Shown here piece after piece: positions 63,641 to 64,000 of a stretch of DNA of 64,000 nucleotides. Positions within the stretch are counted from its first letter, which is position 1. Every line of letters begins with the position of its first letter. The stretch comes from Tolypothrix tenuis PCC 7101 (GTDB lineage Bacteria; Cyanobacteriota; Cyanobacteriia; Cyanobacteriales; Nostocaceae): positions 4,806,500 to 4,870,499 of the forward strand of contig NZ_AP018248.1 of assembly GCF_002368295.1 (NCBI RefSeq), in the 5' to 3' direction. A program made the position numbers and the translations under genes. Under the pieces are notes generated by a model. It was not told where the DNA came from and made no database searches. It saw only the letters and a program-made list of their open reading frames with translations.

Positions 63641-64000
63641 ATGGGATTGCTATTAGATGATTACAGCAATACTTGGAATTACACAGTAGTTTTTGATTAT
63701 CCACAAGGCTTTTGCGAAGAATTTATCGAAGAGGATTTAGCAGCACTTGACGAATTACTTTTCTCAAAACTGGAGTTAAAGTTAATAAATCACAACTGTC
63801 AATTCCTAATAAATCAAAATTCTTTAACTGCTGGTATCTATTGCCAAAAGCTGACCCTATTCCAAAGTCTACTATTCGATTCGTTCTCTGTGTGGGTTAG
63901 TTGCAAAGCGTTCCCTCAAAGAAGCCTTTATCTGGGACGAGTTCAAGGAACGGTTTACCAATGATTTCGGAAAAGTTGAAGAGAAGAAGTATCATAATCT
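63641..64000 (+). pseudogene. Frameshifted gene of unknown function, runs off the window
   Basis: The frame from ATG 63641 gives MGLLLDDYSNTWNYTVVFDY and DLAALDELLFSKLE, but after ~63775 the coding-like signal moves to another frame (KFFNCWYLLPKADPIPKSTI), and after ~63895 to a third frame (LCGLVAKRSLKEAFIWDEF) that is open to the window end. Two frameshifts make the gene inactive as read. Its place next to the defunct methyltransferase suggests it may be the former restriction partner, but no nuclease motif is visible. Confidence 0.45.

Overview
The window comes from a filamentous, Nostocales-type cyanobacterium. GCGATCGC (HIP1) octamers occur throughout, heptanucleotide tandem repeats and small palindromic repeats are common, and the gene content is typical: secreted TPR-CHAT proteins, a caspase with a DUF4384-like tail, AAA_35-type ATPases, a DUF4347/Calx-beta surface protein and a multidomain Ser/Thr kinase. 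No complete RNA gene was seen; one tRNA-Gly(CCC) 3' half is present.

Layout. 1-1583: 5' part of a DUF4347/PA14/Calx-beta protein (minus strand, cut by the window edge). 1584-3640: decayed DNA with a broken AAA_35-WD40 gene. 3682-6462: two exported hypothetical proteins; the second borrows its stop codon from an IS5-type relic (6447-7001), which itself carries a MITE and a small HIP1-derived insert. 7106-18590: an AAA_35 ATPase, two tandem plant-type lipoxygenases, and a 2087-residue kinase-ATPase-GAF-PAS protein that ends in an AAA_35 domain.

18951-37681 is the most unusual part: nine same-strand genes with strong ribosome sites or overlapping/abutting ends. They encode five or six large beta-rich proteins without signal peptides (three with an obviously shared N-terminal domain and ~100-residue repeats), a LysM/peptidoglycan-binding protein, an amidoligase-like enzyme, a protein fusing an unknown, possibly prenyltransferase-like domain to class-II-cyclase-like repeats, and a LamG protein. 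The C-terminal domain of the third protein and the LysM gene after it resemble accessory modules found next to VgrG/spike genes elsewhere, but no sheath, tube or baseplate gene is present. I cannot assign this cluster to a described system.

38168-55756: an array of four secreted TPR-CHAT proteases, one caspase, a membrane TPR protein and an exported TPR/FecR-like protein. It contains DNA traces of how it grew: two CHAT domains that are almost identical at DNA level, an orphan 5' end of a lost copy, an orphan 3' tail, and several MITEs with visible target-site duplications.

56000-64000: a worn accessory or defence island with a tRNA-Gly 3' half (possible attachment site), remnants of a response regulator and of HsdR, an intact AAA ATPase-subtilase pair with overlapping genes, a C5-methyltransferase whose catalytic Cys reads as Phe, and a frameshifted divergent gene at the window edge.
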